DNA from: Chitinophagaceae bacterium UBA2793
Lineage (GTDB): Bacteria; Bacteroidota; Bacteroidia; Chitinophagales; Chitinophagaceae
Direction: 5' to 3'
Assembly: GCA_002352045.1 (NCBI GenBank)
Contig: DEHT01000037.1
Location: forward strand, 57,802 to 70,658
Length of the DNA: 12,857 bases
In this document: positions 6,771 to 12,857 of the stretch, in pieces
Numbering within the stretch: position 1 is the first letter of the stretch
Layout: every line of letters begins with the position of its first letter
Program-made: the position numbers and the translations under genes
The notes under the pieces: generated by a model
What the model was told of the DNA's origin: nothing
The model's input: only the letters and a program-made list of their open reading frames with translations
Database searches by the model: none

Positions 6771-7580
6771 ATGCCCCAGCTAAAAGATTTAAAAAAAATT
6801 AAGAAAGAAGAAAAGCCCATTATTTTAATAACCAATGATGACGACATTACATCCAAAGGAATACGTAGCCTTATTGAAGCCGTACAAGATATTGGCCATG
6901 TAGTAGTAGTTGCTCCCGATAATCCACAAAGTGGAATGGGCCATGCTATTACAATTGGTGAGCCATTGCGGATGGAAAGGGTACATTTATTTGGTGAAAT
7001 AGAAGCATGGCAAACCAGCGGCACTCCGGTTGATTGTGTGAAACTGGCAGTTGATAAAATTCTACACCGTAAGCCGGATATTTGCCTCAGCGGTATTAAT
7101 CATGGAGCCAATCATTCTATCAATGTAATTTATAGTGGTACTATGTCGGCCGCTATGGAAGCGGCTATTGAAGGAATTCCCAGCATTGGCTTTTCATTAT
7201 TGGATTATTCTTACGATGCCGATTTTACTACATCCAAACAGGTGGTACATAAGATAGTAACGGAAGTATTGCAAATGAAAAAAAAGGACAAACACCTTTT
7301 ACTGAATGTAAACATACCGGCAGTATCGCCCAATAAACTAAAAGGAATAAAAATTTGTAAACAAGCTTATGCTAAATACGAAGAAGACTTTGTTGAGCGT
7401 TTAGACCCTCATGGTAAAAAGTATTATTGGCTCACCGGAGCATTTAAAAATTTCGACAAAGCTAAAGATACCGATGTGTGGGCGCTTAAAAACAATTATG
7501 TGAGTGTGGTTCCGGTTCAATTTGACCTTACTAATTATTCCCTTAAATCACAATTAGAACAAAACAATTTATTCAAATGA
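6771..7580 (+). CDS. surE: 5'/3'-nucleotidase SurE
   Basis: A 269-residue metal-dependent phosphatase that dephosphorylates nucleoside 5'- and 3'-monophosphates. The metal ligands known from the family (D8, D9, S39 and N95 in Thermotoga SurE) map by exact spacing to Asp23, Asp24, Ser54 and Asn110, within ITNDDD (20-25), PQSGMGHAIT (52-61) and SGINHGANHSINVIYSGT (107-124). The residue after the metal pair is Asp25, where the family usually has Gly. A lysine-rich extension of about 15 residues precedes the core. The start ATG follows a -7 box at a suitable distance. The stop overlaps the next gene by 4 nt. Confidence 0.95.
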   Translation: MPQLKDLKKIKKEEKPIILITNDDDITSKGIRSLIEAVQDIGHVVVVAPDNPQSGMGHAITIGEPLRMERVHLFGEIEAWQTSGTPVDCVKLAVDKILHRKPDICLSGINHGANHSINVIYSGTMSAAMEAAIEGIPSIGFSLLDYSYDADFTTSKQVVHKIVTEVLQMKKKDKHLLLNVNIPAVSPNKLKGIKICKQAYAKYEEDFVERLDPHGKKYYWLTGAFKNFDKAKDTDVWALKNNYVSVVPVQFDLTNYSLKSQLEQNNLFK

Positions 7581-7879
7581 TATTTAGAAAAGACAATTAC
7601 GCATTGGGTGCAGTACTGGGTTTTATTGGCCCAATAGTAGGCTTGCTCATTTTTAAAATGACAAAGTTTGCGGAAATTTCTTTTGCAGATACTTTACGCT
7701 ATATGTATATGGAAATAGGGCATCGCACTTTAACAGTGGGGCTTAGTCTTGCTTTATTGGTGAATGCATTGCTTTTTACTATTTATGTAAATGGCCGTAG
7801 AGATAAAACTGCAAAGGGCATTTTTATACTTACCTGTATTTATGGCATTGCCATTTTACTACTAAAAACCCTAAGCTGA
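7577..7879 (+). CDS. Small 3-TM membrane protein of unknown function
   Basis: A 100-residue protein with three hydrophobic segments, at about residues 9-28, 50-72 and 82-98, separated by a polar stretch with ISFADTLRYMYMEIGHRT (34-51) and a basic loop (NGRRDKTAKG, 72-81). I do not recognise a named family. It overlaps the surE stop by ATGA, a sign of translational coupling, and a terminator follows about 150 nt later. Being genuine is supported by that overlap, by the ATG start and by the alternation of membrane helices with charged loops. Its role is unknown. Confidence 0.8.
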   Translation: MIFRKDNYALGAVLGFIGPIVGLLIFKMTKFAEISFADTLRYMYMEIGHRTLTVGLSLALLVNALLFTIYVNGRRDKTAKGIFILTCIYGIAILLLKTLS

Positions 7880-8026
7880 CATTCAATTGACAATTCAACT
7901 ATCCTTTAACTGGTTCTTATAATATTATTAGCGGTATGTTAACAGTAGATCAAAGAAAAATGGTAGAGATTTGTGGTATCAAATAAGAAATTAAGATTTT
8001 CTCATAAGCAGTTAGTTTTGGTAAAC

Positions 8027-8063
8027 GGGGCACTCATTCTTGGGAAGCCCCTTTCTTTTTTTT
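8027..8063 (+). terminator. Rho-independent terminator of the surE operon
   Basis: GGGGC (8027-8031) pairs with GCCCC (8047-8051). A small inner stem, TTC-TTGG-GAA, sits beside it with a bulge, and a T-rich run (TTTCTTTTTTTT) follows. The stem is short but GC-rich and correctly placed downstream of the last plus-strand gene. Confidence 0.75.
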
Positions 8064-8067
8064 ACTC

Positions 8068-8131
8068 GTTTTTCCGATTACCGTTTCTGGTTTCTCGTTT
8101 ACCGTTTGGCGTTCCTCGTTTAGAGTCTGTA
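8068..8131. repeat. Heptanucleotide tandem tract, GTTTnnn type
   Basis: Guanines that open each unit fall at 8076, 8083, 8090, 8097, 8104, 8111, 8118 and 8125, exactly 7 nt apart, with a first unit at 8068 that is 1 nt longer. Units are of the form GTTT followed by three variable bases (for example GTTTCTG, GTTTCTC, GTTTACC, GTTTGGC). It follows the surE-operon terminator directly and is non-coding. Confidence 0.85.
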
Positions 8132-8153
8132 TTTTTATTATTACCTTAAATTA

Positions 8154-8212
8154 TTTCAACTTTCAACTTTTCAACTTTCACCTTTTCAACTTCTCAAATC
8201 TCAACTTTAAAC
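8154..8212. repeat. Heptamer/octamer tandem tract, TTT(T)CAAC type
   Basis: Eight consecutive units of 7 or 8 nt, starting with TTTCAAC (8154-8160 and 8161-8167) and TTTTCAAC (8168-8175), then degenerating to TTCTCAAA, TCTCAAC and TTTAAAC. The last unit contains the ftsY stop codon (TAA, 8209-8207), so the tract reaches into the 3' end of ftsY. Together with the preceding tract it fills most of the 327-nt gap between the surE operon and ftsY. Confidence 0.8.
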
Positions 8213-9172
8213 ACCCGGAAACAATCCTTCTACAAACTGCTGTTTATCGAACACTAATAAATCGGTTGCCTTCTCTCCTACACCAATAAACTTTACAGGA
8301 ATTTTAAATTGATTGGCGATAGCCAACACTACTCCACCTTTTGCAGTTCCGTCCAATTTTGTAATGGCAAGGGCCGATACATCTGTAGCAGCAGTAAAAT
8401 GCCTGGCTTGCTCCAATGCATTTTGGCCGGTGCTTCCATCCAAAACAAGTAATACTTCATGCGGTGCATCGGGAATTACTTTTTGTATAACCCTTTTAAT
8501 TTTAGTGAGCTCATCCATTAAGTGGATTTTATTGTGCAACCTGCCGGCTGTATCTATTAAAATCACATCGCTATTGCGAGAAACGCCGCTTAATACCGTA
8601 TCGTAAGCCACTGAAGCTGGGTCGCTGCCCATTTCTTTTTTTACGATGGGCACATTGGTTCTTTCGCTCCAAATGGTTAGCTGGTCAACTGCTGCGGCTC
8701 TAAAGGTATCTGCTGCACCCAATAAAACCGATTTTCCGGCCAGGCTGAAATTATGGGCCAGTTTGCCAATGGTAGTGGTTTTTCCTACGCCATTTACCCC
8801 CACTACTAAAATAATATGCGGCTTATGCCCGGCGGGTAATTCATAATTATTATAACTGCTGTCTTGTGGTGCAGATACCAGTAAATTTTTTATTTCATCT
8901 TTTAGGATGGTATTCAGTTCGGCCGTATTGAGGTATTTATCTTTGGCCACCCGGGCTTCCAGGGCATCAATTATTTTTACGGTGGTTTCCACTCCAATAT
9001 CGGCGGTTACCAGGGCATCTTCTACCTGGTCCAGCACTTCTTCATCTACGGTGCTTTTTCCGGCAATGGCCCTGGAAATTTTACCTAAAAAACCTTCCCG
9101 GGTTTTTTGCAGCCCCTGGTCAATAGATTCCTGCTGCTGCTTTTTTCCAAATATTTTATCAAAAAATCCCAT
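8207..9172 (-). CDS. ftsY: Signal recognition particle receptor FtsY
   Basis: A 321-residue SRP-family GTPase that docks ribosome-SRP complexes at the inner membrane for co-translational insertion. The N-terminus MGFFDKIFGKK is an amphipathic membrane-targeting helix. The N domain follows (about 20-100), then the G domain with GVNGVGKTT (125-133, P-loop), DTFRAAAVDQL (155-165), DTAGR (207-211), TKLDGTAKGG (271-280) and the closing GVGE (297-300). The long acidic A domain of E. coli FtsY is absent, as in many other phyla. The gene is last in the rpmB-rpmG-DUF4295-ftsY cluster and is separated from it by a terminator-like hairpin. Confidence 0.97.
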   Translation of the reverse strand: MGFFDKIFGKKQQQESIDQGLQKTREGFLGKISRAIAGKSTVDEEVLDQVEDALVTADIGVETTVKIIDALEARVAKDKYLNTAELNTILKDEIKNLLVSAPQDSSYNNYELPAGHKPHIILVVGVNGVGKTTTIGKLAHNFSLAGKSVLLGAADTFRAAAVDQLTIWSERTNVPIVKKEMGSDPASVAYDTVLSGVSRNSDVILIDTAGRLHNKIHLMDELTKIKRVIQKVIPDAPHEVLLVLDGSTGQNALEQARHFTAATDVSALAITKLDGTAKGGVVLAIANQFKIPVKFIGVGEKATDLLVFDKQQFVEGLFPGV

Positions 9173-9203
9173 ACGAGTTGCAATTTTATGGTGAGGGGAA
9201 GCC

Positions 9204-9244
9204 TAAAAATAAAGAAAGCCTCCGGAAATCAATCAGGAAGCTTT
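9204..9244 (-). terminator. Terminator-like hairpin between DUF4295 gene and ftsY
   Basis: On the minus strand AAAGCTTCC (9244-9236) pairs with GGAGGCTTT (9223-9215), 9 bp with one G-U pair and a 12-nt loop. It is followed by CTTTATTTTT. It lies about 20 nt past the DUF4295 stop and about 40 nt before the ftsY start. It may end the ribosomal-protein transcript or only reduce read-through into ftsY. Confidence 0.7.
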
Positions 9245-9266
9245 TAATGGAAACAGGTAGGGCTAA

Positions 9267-9437
9267 TTATTTAGCCAAAAATTCTTTGATTTTGTCTTTA
9301 TGCACAATGGCTTCTTTAAACGTGTAAGCGCCTGTTTTTGGGCTGCGAACCGTTTTAATCACTTTGCTCCAGTTTTTTGCTTCTGCTGCGGCTTTCTGGT
9401 CTTTGGTTTTTATCGCCGTTTTTGCTGCTTTTGCCAT
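9267..9437 (-). CDS. DUF4295 protein (small basic protein of the rpmB-rpmG cluster)
   Basis: A 56-residue, strongly basic protein starting MAKAAKTAIKTK, with VRSPKTGAYTFKE (30-42) in the middle and ending KEFLAK. It matches the DUF4295 family of Bacteroidota, short lysine-rich proteins encoded directly after rpmG. Its composition and position suggest a ribosome- or RNA-associated protein, which is inference. The stop codon lies in a small stem-loop (GGCTAA-TTAT-TTAGCC, 9261-9276). It follows rpmG by 36 nt. Confidence 0.85.
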   Translation of the reverse strand: MAKAAKTAIKTKDQKAAAEAKNWSKVIKTVRSPKTGAYTFKEAIVHKDKIKEFLAK

Positions 9438-9473
9438 AACAATTTATTTTAACCGAATCAATCGGGGAGTGAA

Positions 9474-9656
9474 TTATTTAATTTCTTTATGAACCGTTAC
9501 TTTTTTTAAAATAGGGTTGAACTTTTTCAACTCCAAACGATCCGGGGTGTTCTTTTTATTTTTTGTGGTAATATAGCGGCTTGTTCCGGGCTTACCGCTT
9601 GTTTTATGCTCGGTGCACTCTAATATTACCTGAACCCTGTTACCTTTCTTTGCCAT
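9474..9656 (-). CDS. rpmG: Large ribosomal subunit protein bL33
   Basis: A 60-residue basic protein. MAKKGNRVQVILECTEHK (1-18) and the stretch GTSRYITTKNKKNTPDRLELKK (24-45) followed by FNP are characteristic of bL33, a small protein of the 50S subunit near the E site. It carries a single cysteine (14) and so is of the zinc-free C- type. It lies 26 nt after rpmB and is co-transcribed with it. Confidence 0.97.
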   Translation of the reverse strand: MAKKGNRVQVILECTEHKTSGKPGTSRYITTKNKKNTPDRLELKKFNPILKKVTVHKEIK

Positions 9657-9682
9657 TGCAGTATATTATAAAATGTAAAAAA

Positions 9683-9919
9683 TTAAATTTTTTCTCCGGC
9701 GGCACGCAAATTTTTAACTACGGAGTACAAGCCGTTTTTATTAATGGTTCGTATGGCTTCTGCCGATACTTTTAGGGTTACCCATTTGTCTTCTTCTGCA
9801 AGAAAATATCGTTTGGTTTGTAAGTTGGGTAAAAACCTGCGTTTTGTTTTAATATTTGAATGAGAAACTTTGTTTCCCGTAACCGGCTTTTTCCCGGTTA
9901 CCTGACATACTCTAGCCAT
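9683..9919 (-). CDS. rpmB: Large ribosomal subunit protein bL28
   Basis: A 78-residue basic protein. MARVCQVTGKKPVTGNKVSHS (1-21), KTKRRFLPNLQTKRYF (24-39) and the C-terminal SAEAIRTINKNGL (52-64) are typical of bL28, a 50S protein. It is the first gene of the rpmB-rpmG-DUF4295 cluster, and a perfect -7 box stands 19 nt before its ATG. Confidence 0.97.
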   Translation of the reverse strand: MARVCQVTGKKPVTGNKVSHSNIKTKRRFLPNLQTKRYFLAEEDKWVTLKVSAEAIRTINKNGLYSVVKNLRAAGEKI

Positions 9920-9938
9920 TTCCTAAAATTTTGGACGG

Positions 9939-9946
9939 CAAAGGTA
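9939..9946 (-). promoter_or_regulatory. -7 promoter box of the rpmB cluster
   Basis: On the minus strand this reads TACCTTTG, an exact TAnnTTTG match, 19 nt before the rpmB ATG. No good -33 TTTG is visible. The predicted leader is about 12 nt. Confidence 0.65.
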
Positions 9947-10051
9947 GGTATTTATTCTATAAATTGTGGAACTAATTGAAATTATTTTACAAAAAAAGCA
10001 AAAAAAGGCTTATTAACTGTATTATCCGAACTTTAGCCACAAATTTACAAT

Positions 10052-10471
10052 ATGGAAAAGCATTTAGTAAGCACAAATTTTGAAAACGGAATGGCATCGG
10101 TAGCCCATATTAACCAACATTCAGTAACCATGGATACTACGGCCGATAATGGCGGTACCGATAGTGGCCCCGGCCCTAAGCGCCTGATGCTGGCTTCACT
10201 GGCTGGATGCACCGGTATTGATATTGTTTCTATTCTTACAAAAATGAAAGTAAACTACAGCGATTTAAAAATAGACACTGAAGCTACGTTAACTGCTGAA
10301 CACCCCAAAATATACGACCATGTAAAAATCACCTATACCATCCGCATAGATAAAGAAGATGACAAACCCAAAATGGAAAAGGCAGTTGCTTTATCTGAAG
10401 ATAAATATTGCGGCGTAATGGCAATGTTCAGAACCTTTGCTAAACTTGAAAGAAAAATTGTGTTTTTGTAG
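10052..10471 (+). CDS. OsmC family peroxiredoxin-like protein
   Basis: A 139-residue cytoplasmic protein of the OsmC/Ohr superfamily, which reduces organic hydroperoxides using two cysteines. Cys53 in LAGCTGID (50-57) and Cys120 in KYCGVMAM (118-125) occupy the places of the peroxidatic and resolving cysteines. GPGPKRLMLASL (39-50) is the conserved stretch preceding the first cysteine. It belongs to the short YhfA-like subgroup and not to classical OsmC or Ohr, so the substrate is uncertain. It is divergent from rpmB, with 132 nt between. It is monocistronic, and the next gene is convergent with 44 nt between. Confidence 0.92.
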   Translation: MEKHLVSTNFENGMASVAHINQHSVTMDTTADNGGTDSGPGPKRLMLASLAGCTGIDIVSILTKMKVNYSDLKIDTEATLTAEHPKIYDHVKITYTIRIDKEDDKPKMEKAVALSEDKYCGVMAMFRTFAKLERKIVFL

Positions 10472-10515
10472 ATGTAGTTCCTATTAATAACTCATGTATT
10501 TTCCAAAAGCTTTTT

Positions 10516-12147
10516 CTATTTCACGGATGGCTTTTGAGCAAAAGTTATTTGTAACAAATAAGCTATTGCCACTACCAACACTGCTCCAATTACATTCAGC
10601 CATAAAAAAGAAATAATATCGGCATAATAAATACCAATCACCATTATCTCCGAAATAATGGCTGAATAAAACACAGCTTTAGCCCCAATGCTTTTAATGC
10701 CAAATGCAACAATAAATATTCCTAGAATTACTCCATAGAATAGCGAACCAAGAATATTTACGGCTTCTATCAAACTGTTTCCAATATTATGTGCAAACAT
10801 GGCAATGATAATACAAAAAACACCCCAGGCGAATGTGTACCATTGCGAAACTTTATAATCTTCAAAAGAAGTTTCATCTTTTACCAAAAATCGTTTGTGA
10901 AAATCCACAACCGTACAAGCTGCCAGAGAATTCAAAGCTGCTGCTATGCTTCCCCATGCAGATAAAAAGATTACAGCAAACAACAACCCTATCAATCCAA
11001 CAGGCAGGTTGTCTTTTACAAATCGAAGAAAAATAAAATTGGTATCGTTGGCTTCATCGCCGGGCAAGGCTTTTTTTATGGTTTCCTTATAAGCAGCTCT
11101 TTGCACATTGGCAAGCTGTAAGTTTCCCTTGGCAGATGCTTCATTGTATTTTGCTTCTATTGACTGGAGGCTATCCTTCATTACGGTTTGCTCTGCTATT
11201 TCTTTTTTTGCATTATCAAAAAATACAGGTGCCCTGTGATGCAGGTAAAAGCTAAAAATTAATACACCAATCAATAATATACCAAACTGCATGGGAACCT
11301 TCACCAATCCATTCATTAATAAACCACGCTGACTTTCCTTAATATTTTTTGCTGTAAGGTAGCGGCCCACCTGGCTATGATCGGTTCCAAAATAACTGAG
11401 TGCAAGAAAGAAACCTCCAATCAGGCCACTCCATATATTGTATTTATCCTTCCAGTCGAACCCGCTTTCTTTAAACCCTGTTGTAATCACATTCATTTTG
11501 CCATTGTTTGCGGCTTCTTTAACTGCGGCGGAAAATCCCATGCCCTCGGGCAACATATTAACTGCTATGTACGCAATTATAAAAAGCGAAACAAACACAA
11601 TAATCATTTGCAAAGTTTGTGTGTAAGCCACGGCCCTTGCACCCCCTGCCATTGTATAAATGATAAGCACACCACCCATTACCACATTAGTGAGATAAAT
11701 ATTCCAGCCCATTAAAGAACTTAAAATAAGCGAGGGGGCATAAATACTAACCCCGGTACTCAACCCCCGAGAAATTAAAAACAAAAAAGATGTAAGGCTC
11801 CGGGTTTTTACATCGAACCTGTTCTCTAAAAATTCGTAAGCGGTATAAACCTTTAATTTGTTGTAAACCGGAACAAAAACATAAGCAATCACAATCATTG
11901 CAATGGGTAGGCCAAAATAGTATTGCACAAAACGCATACCATCGGTATAAGCCTGGCCGGGGCCGGTAAGGTAAGTAATGGCACTTGCTTGTGTACCCAT
12001 AATACTTAGCAATACTAAATACCAGGGCATACTTCTATTACTCAAAAAATATCCATCAAGATTTTTTGTGGTGCGGCTTTTATAAATACCATAAATTATA
12101 ATGGCAAGCAACACAGAGATTAATATAAACCAATCTATATAACTCAA
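10516..12147 (-). CDS. Sodium:solute symporter (SSS family)
   Basis: A 543-residue polytopic membrane transporter of the solute:sodium symporter family. GTDHSQVGRYLTAKN (255-269) is the family signature loop, and FLSAWGSIAAALNSLAACTVVD (394-415) is the sodium-site helix. About 13 hydrophobic segments are seen. Residues 303-377 form a long charged loop rich in Lys, Glu and Ala, placed between two membrane segments. The start is TTG at 12147: an in-frame stop lies just upstream and the next Met is residue 40, inside the conserved N-terminal region. The TTG is 2 nt after the stop of the upstream gene, so translation is probably coupled. The substrate is unknown. The partner gene suggests a sugar or sugar derivative. 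Confidence 0.92.
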   Translation of the reverse strand: MSYIDWFILISVLLAIIIYGIYKSRTTKNLDGYFLSNRSMPWYLVLLSIMGTQASAITYLTGPGQAYTDGMRFVQYYFGLPIAMIVIAYVFVPVYNKLKVYTAYEFLENRFDVKTRSLTSFLFLISRGLSTGVSIYAPSLILSSLMGWNIYLTNVVMGGVLIIYTMAGGARAVAYTQTLQMIIVFVSLFIIAYIAVNMLPEGMGFSAAVKEAANNGKMNVITTGFKESGFDWKDKYNIWSGLIGGFFLALSYFGTDHSQVGRYLTAKNIKESQRGLLMNGLVKVPMQFGILLIGVLIFSFYLHHRAPVFFDNAKKEIAEQTVMKDSLQSIEAKYNEASAKGNLQLANVQRAAYKETIKKALPGDEANDTNFIFLRFVKDNLPVGLIGLLFAVIFLSAWGSIAAALNSLAACTVVDFHKRFLVKDETSFEDYKVSQWYTFAWGVFCIIIAMFAHNIGNSLIEAVNILGSLFYGVILGIFIVAFGIKSIGAKAVFYSAIISEIMVIGIYYADIISFLWLNVIGAVLVVAIAYLLQITFAQKPSVK

Positions 12148-12149
12148 AA

Positions 12150-12857
12150 CTATTTAGAACCTTTAATTGGTTTTGCTAAAAAATTCGCCAATAGCCTGTA
12201 AGCTCCCGGAACACCGGCAGGCAATTCTCTAAAAAATACCAGTCCGGTATAAATAAATCTTCCCTTGCCATAATCGGCTACAATGGTGCTTCCACTATGT
12301 TCTGCTTCACCCGGGTCTTTCATGCTAAAAAGGCTACGATAATTTTTATCAATATTTTCTGCATGATAAACACTTCGCTCCTGTATCCAGCCTTCAAAAT
12401 CTTTTTGAGTTATTTTATTGGGATAATTTAATAATGGGTGGTTGGGTAATAAAAAATTTACGGTAGCCGTTTCATCGGTAACCCTGCTTCTACTTAATGT
12501 AAATGGATAAGGCCCTATTTTTTGACGAAGCGGCCCGGCTCCATTATTGGTATTGTATTGCACCAATAAAACACCCCCATCTTTTACATAATTATTTAAA
12601 ATGCCACTTACATTGGCTAACCACAAATTGGTATTGTAAGCTCTTATGCCGGTTACAATGGCATCAAACTTTTTTAAGTTGGCAGCCGTAATATCCTGTT
12701 CCGAAAGCAGGGTAACAGTATAGCCCATTTGCTGCAATGCCTGCGGCACTTTATCGCCGGCACCATTAATGTAACCAATATGTGTACCCGAAATTTCCAA
12801 ATCCATTTTTATTACTTTAGCCCTTTGCAGGTAACTGTAATAAATGTCGGGAATATG
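12150..12857 (-). CDS. Probable C-terminal part of a PIG-L family deacetylase-like protein (partial)
   Basis: The frame is open to the right edge of the window: 17 further codons precede the internal Met at 12806 without a stop, so at least 235 residues belong to a longer gene. The visible part begins HIPDIYY and contains IGYINGAGDKVPQALQQMGYTVTLL and VKDGGVLLVQYNTNNG. It looks like a Rossmann-type, class I amidotransferase- or ThuA-like domain, ending in a stretch with ERSVYHAENID and GRFIYTGLVFFREL. From memory this domain ends the large secreted PIG-L-type proteins of Bacteroidota, which are followed by a sodium:solute symporter as here. The catalytic N-terminus is outside the window, so the deacetylase role is inferred. 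Confidence 0.55.
   Translation of the reverse strand, partial: HIPDIYYSYLQRAKVIKMDLEISGTHIGYINGAGDKVPQALQQMGYTVTLLSEQDITAANLKKFDAIVTGIRAYNTNLWLANVSGILNNYVKDGGVLLVQYNTNNGAGPLRQKIGPYPFTLSRSRVTDETATVNFLLPNHPLLNYPNKITQKDFEGWIQERSVYHAENIDKNYRSLFSMKDPGEAEHSGSTIVADYGKGRFIYTGLVFFRELPAGVPGAYRLLANFLAKPIKGSK

Noticed and set aside
7936..7986. 16-codon reading frame starting ATGTTAACAGTAGAT between the surE operon and its terminator
   Set aside because: It lies before the terminator and could be transcribed, but it is too short to judge, has no ribosome-binding signal and matches nothing I know.
5622..8212. Periodic tracts as a CRISPR array
   Set aside because: The units are 7-8 nt and contiguous, with no 20-40 nt direct repeats and spacers, and no cas genes are present.
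10505..10514. AAAAGCTTTT palindrome between the convergent OsmC and symporter genes
   Set aside because: It has no loop and no stable stem, so it is not a usable terminator; a 10-nt AT-rich palindrome can occur by chance.

Overview
The window looks like a chromosomal segment of a Bacteroidota bacterium, most likely from the Chitinophagaceae or a close relative. The evidence is the AT-rich sequence, the weak Shine-Dalgarno signals, several matches to the Bacteroidota -7 promoter box TAnnTTTG, the DUF4254 and DUF4295 proteins, and the gene order rpmB-rpmG-DUF4295-ftsY. No mobile element, CRISPR array, tRNA or rRNA gene was found. Most genes are housekeeping or transport genes.

Layout. Positions 1-2671 hold a minus-strand operon: DedA membrane protein, MFS transporter, DUF4254 protein, and the start of a glycosyltransferase family 9 gene cut by the window edge. 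Gaps are 9, 7 and 1 nt. A plus-strand APC amino acid permease (2872-4368) follows and ends in a strong intrinsic terminator. A gene-free spacer of about 500 bp lies between it and ssb (minus), which has its own UUCG-loop terminator. Next come an XRE/S24 LexA-like repressor (minus) and, divergently, surE with a small 3-TM membrane protein (plus, 4-nt overlap). After a convergent spacer comes the minus-strand cluster rpmB-rpmG-DUF4295-(terminator-like hairpin)-ftsY. An OsmC-family protein (plus) and a minus-strand pair, a probable PIG-L-type protein (partial) followed by a sodium:solute symporter that starts with TTG, complete the window.

How the genes fit together. The rpmB cluster links ribosomal large-subunit proteins with the SRP receptor FtsY. 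The GT9/DUF4254/DedA group points to the envelope. The XRE/S24 gene shows two palindromes flanking a perfect -7 box, which is what an autoregulated, LexA-style repressor would need.

The most unusual signal is not a gene. Four intergenic tracts (5622-5656, 6542-6655, 8068-8131 and 8154-8212) are built from degenerate tandem units with a 7-nt period, sometimes 8. Each has a different unit sequence, and one forms a head-to-head inverted pair. They resemble in style the heptanucleotide short tandem repeats known from filamentous cyanobacteria and may be a repeat class of this lineage.
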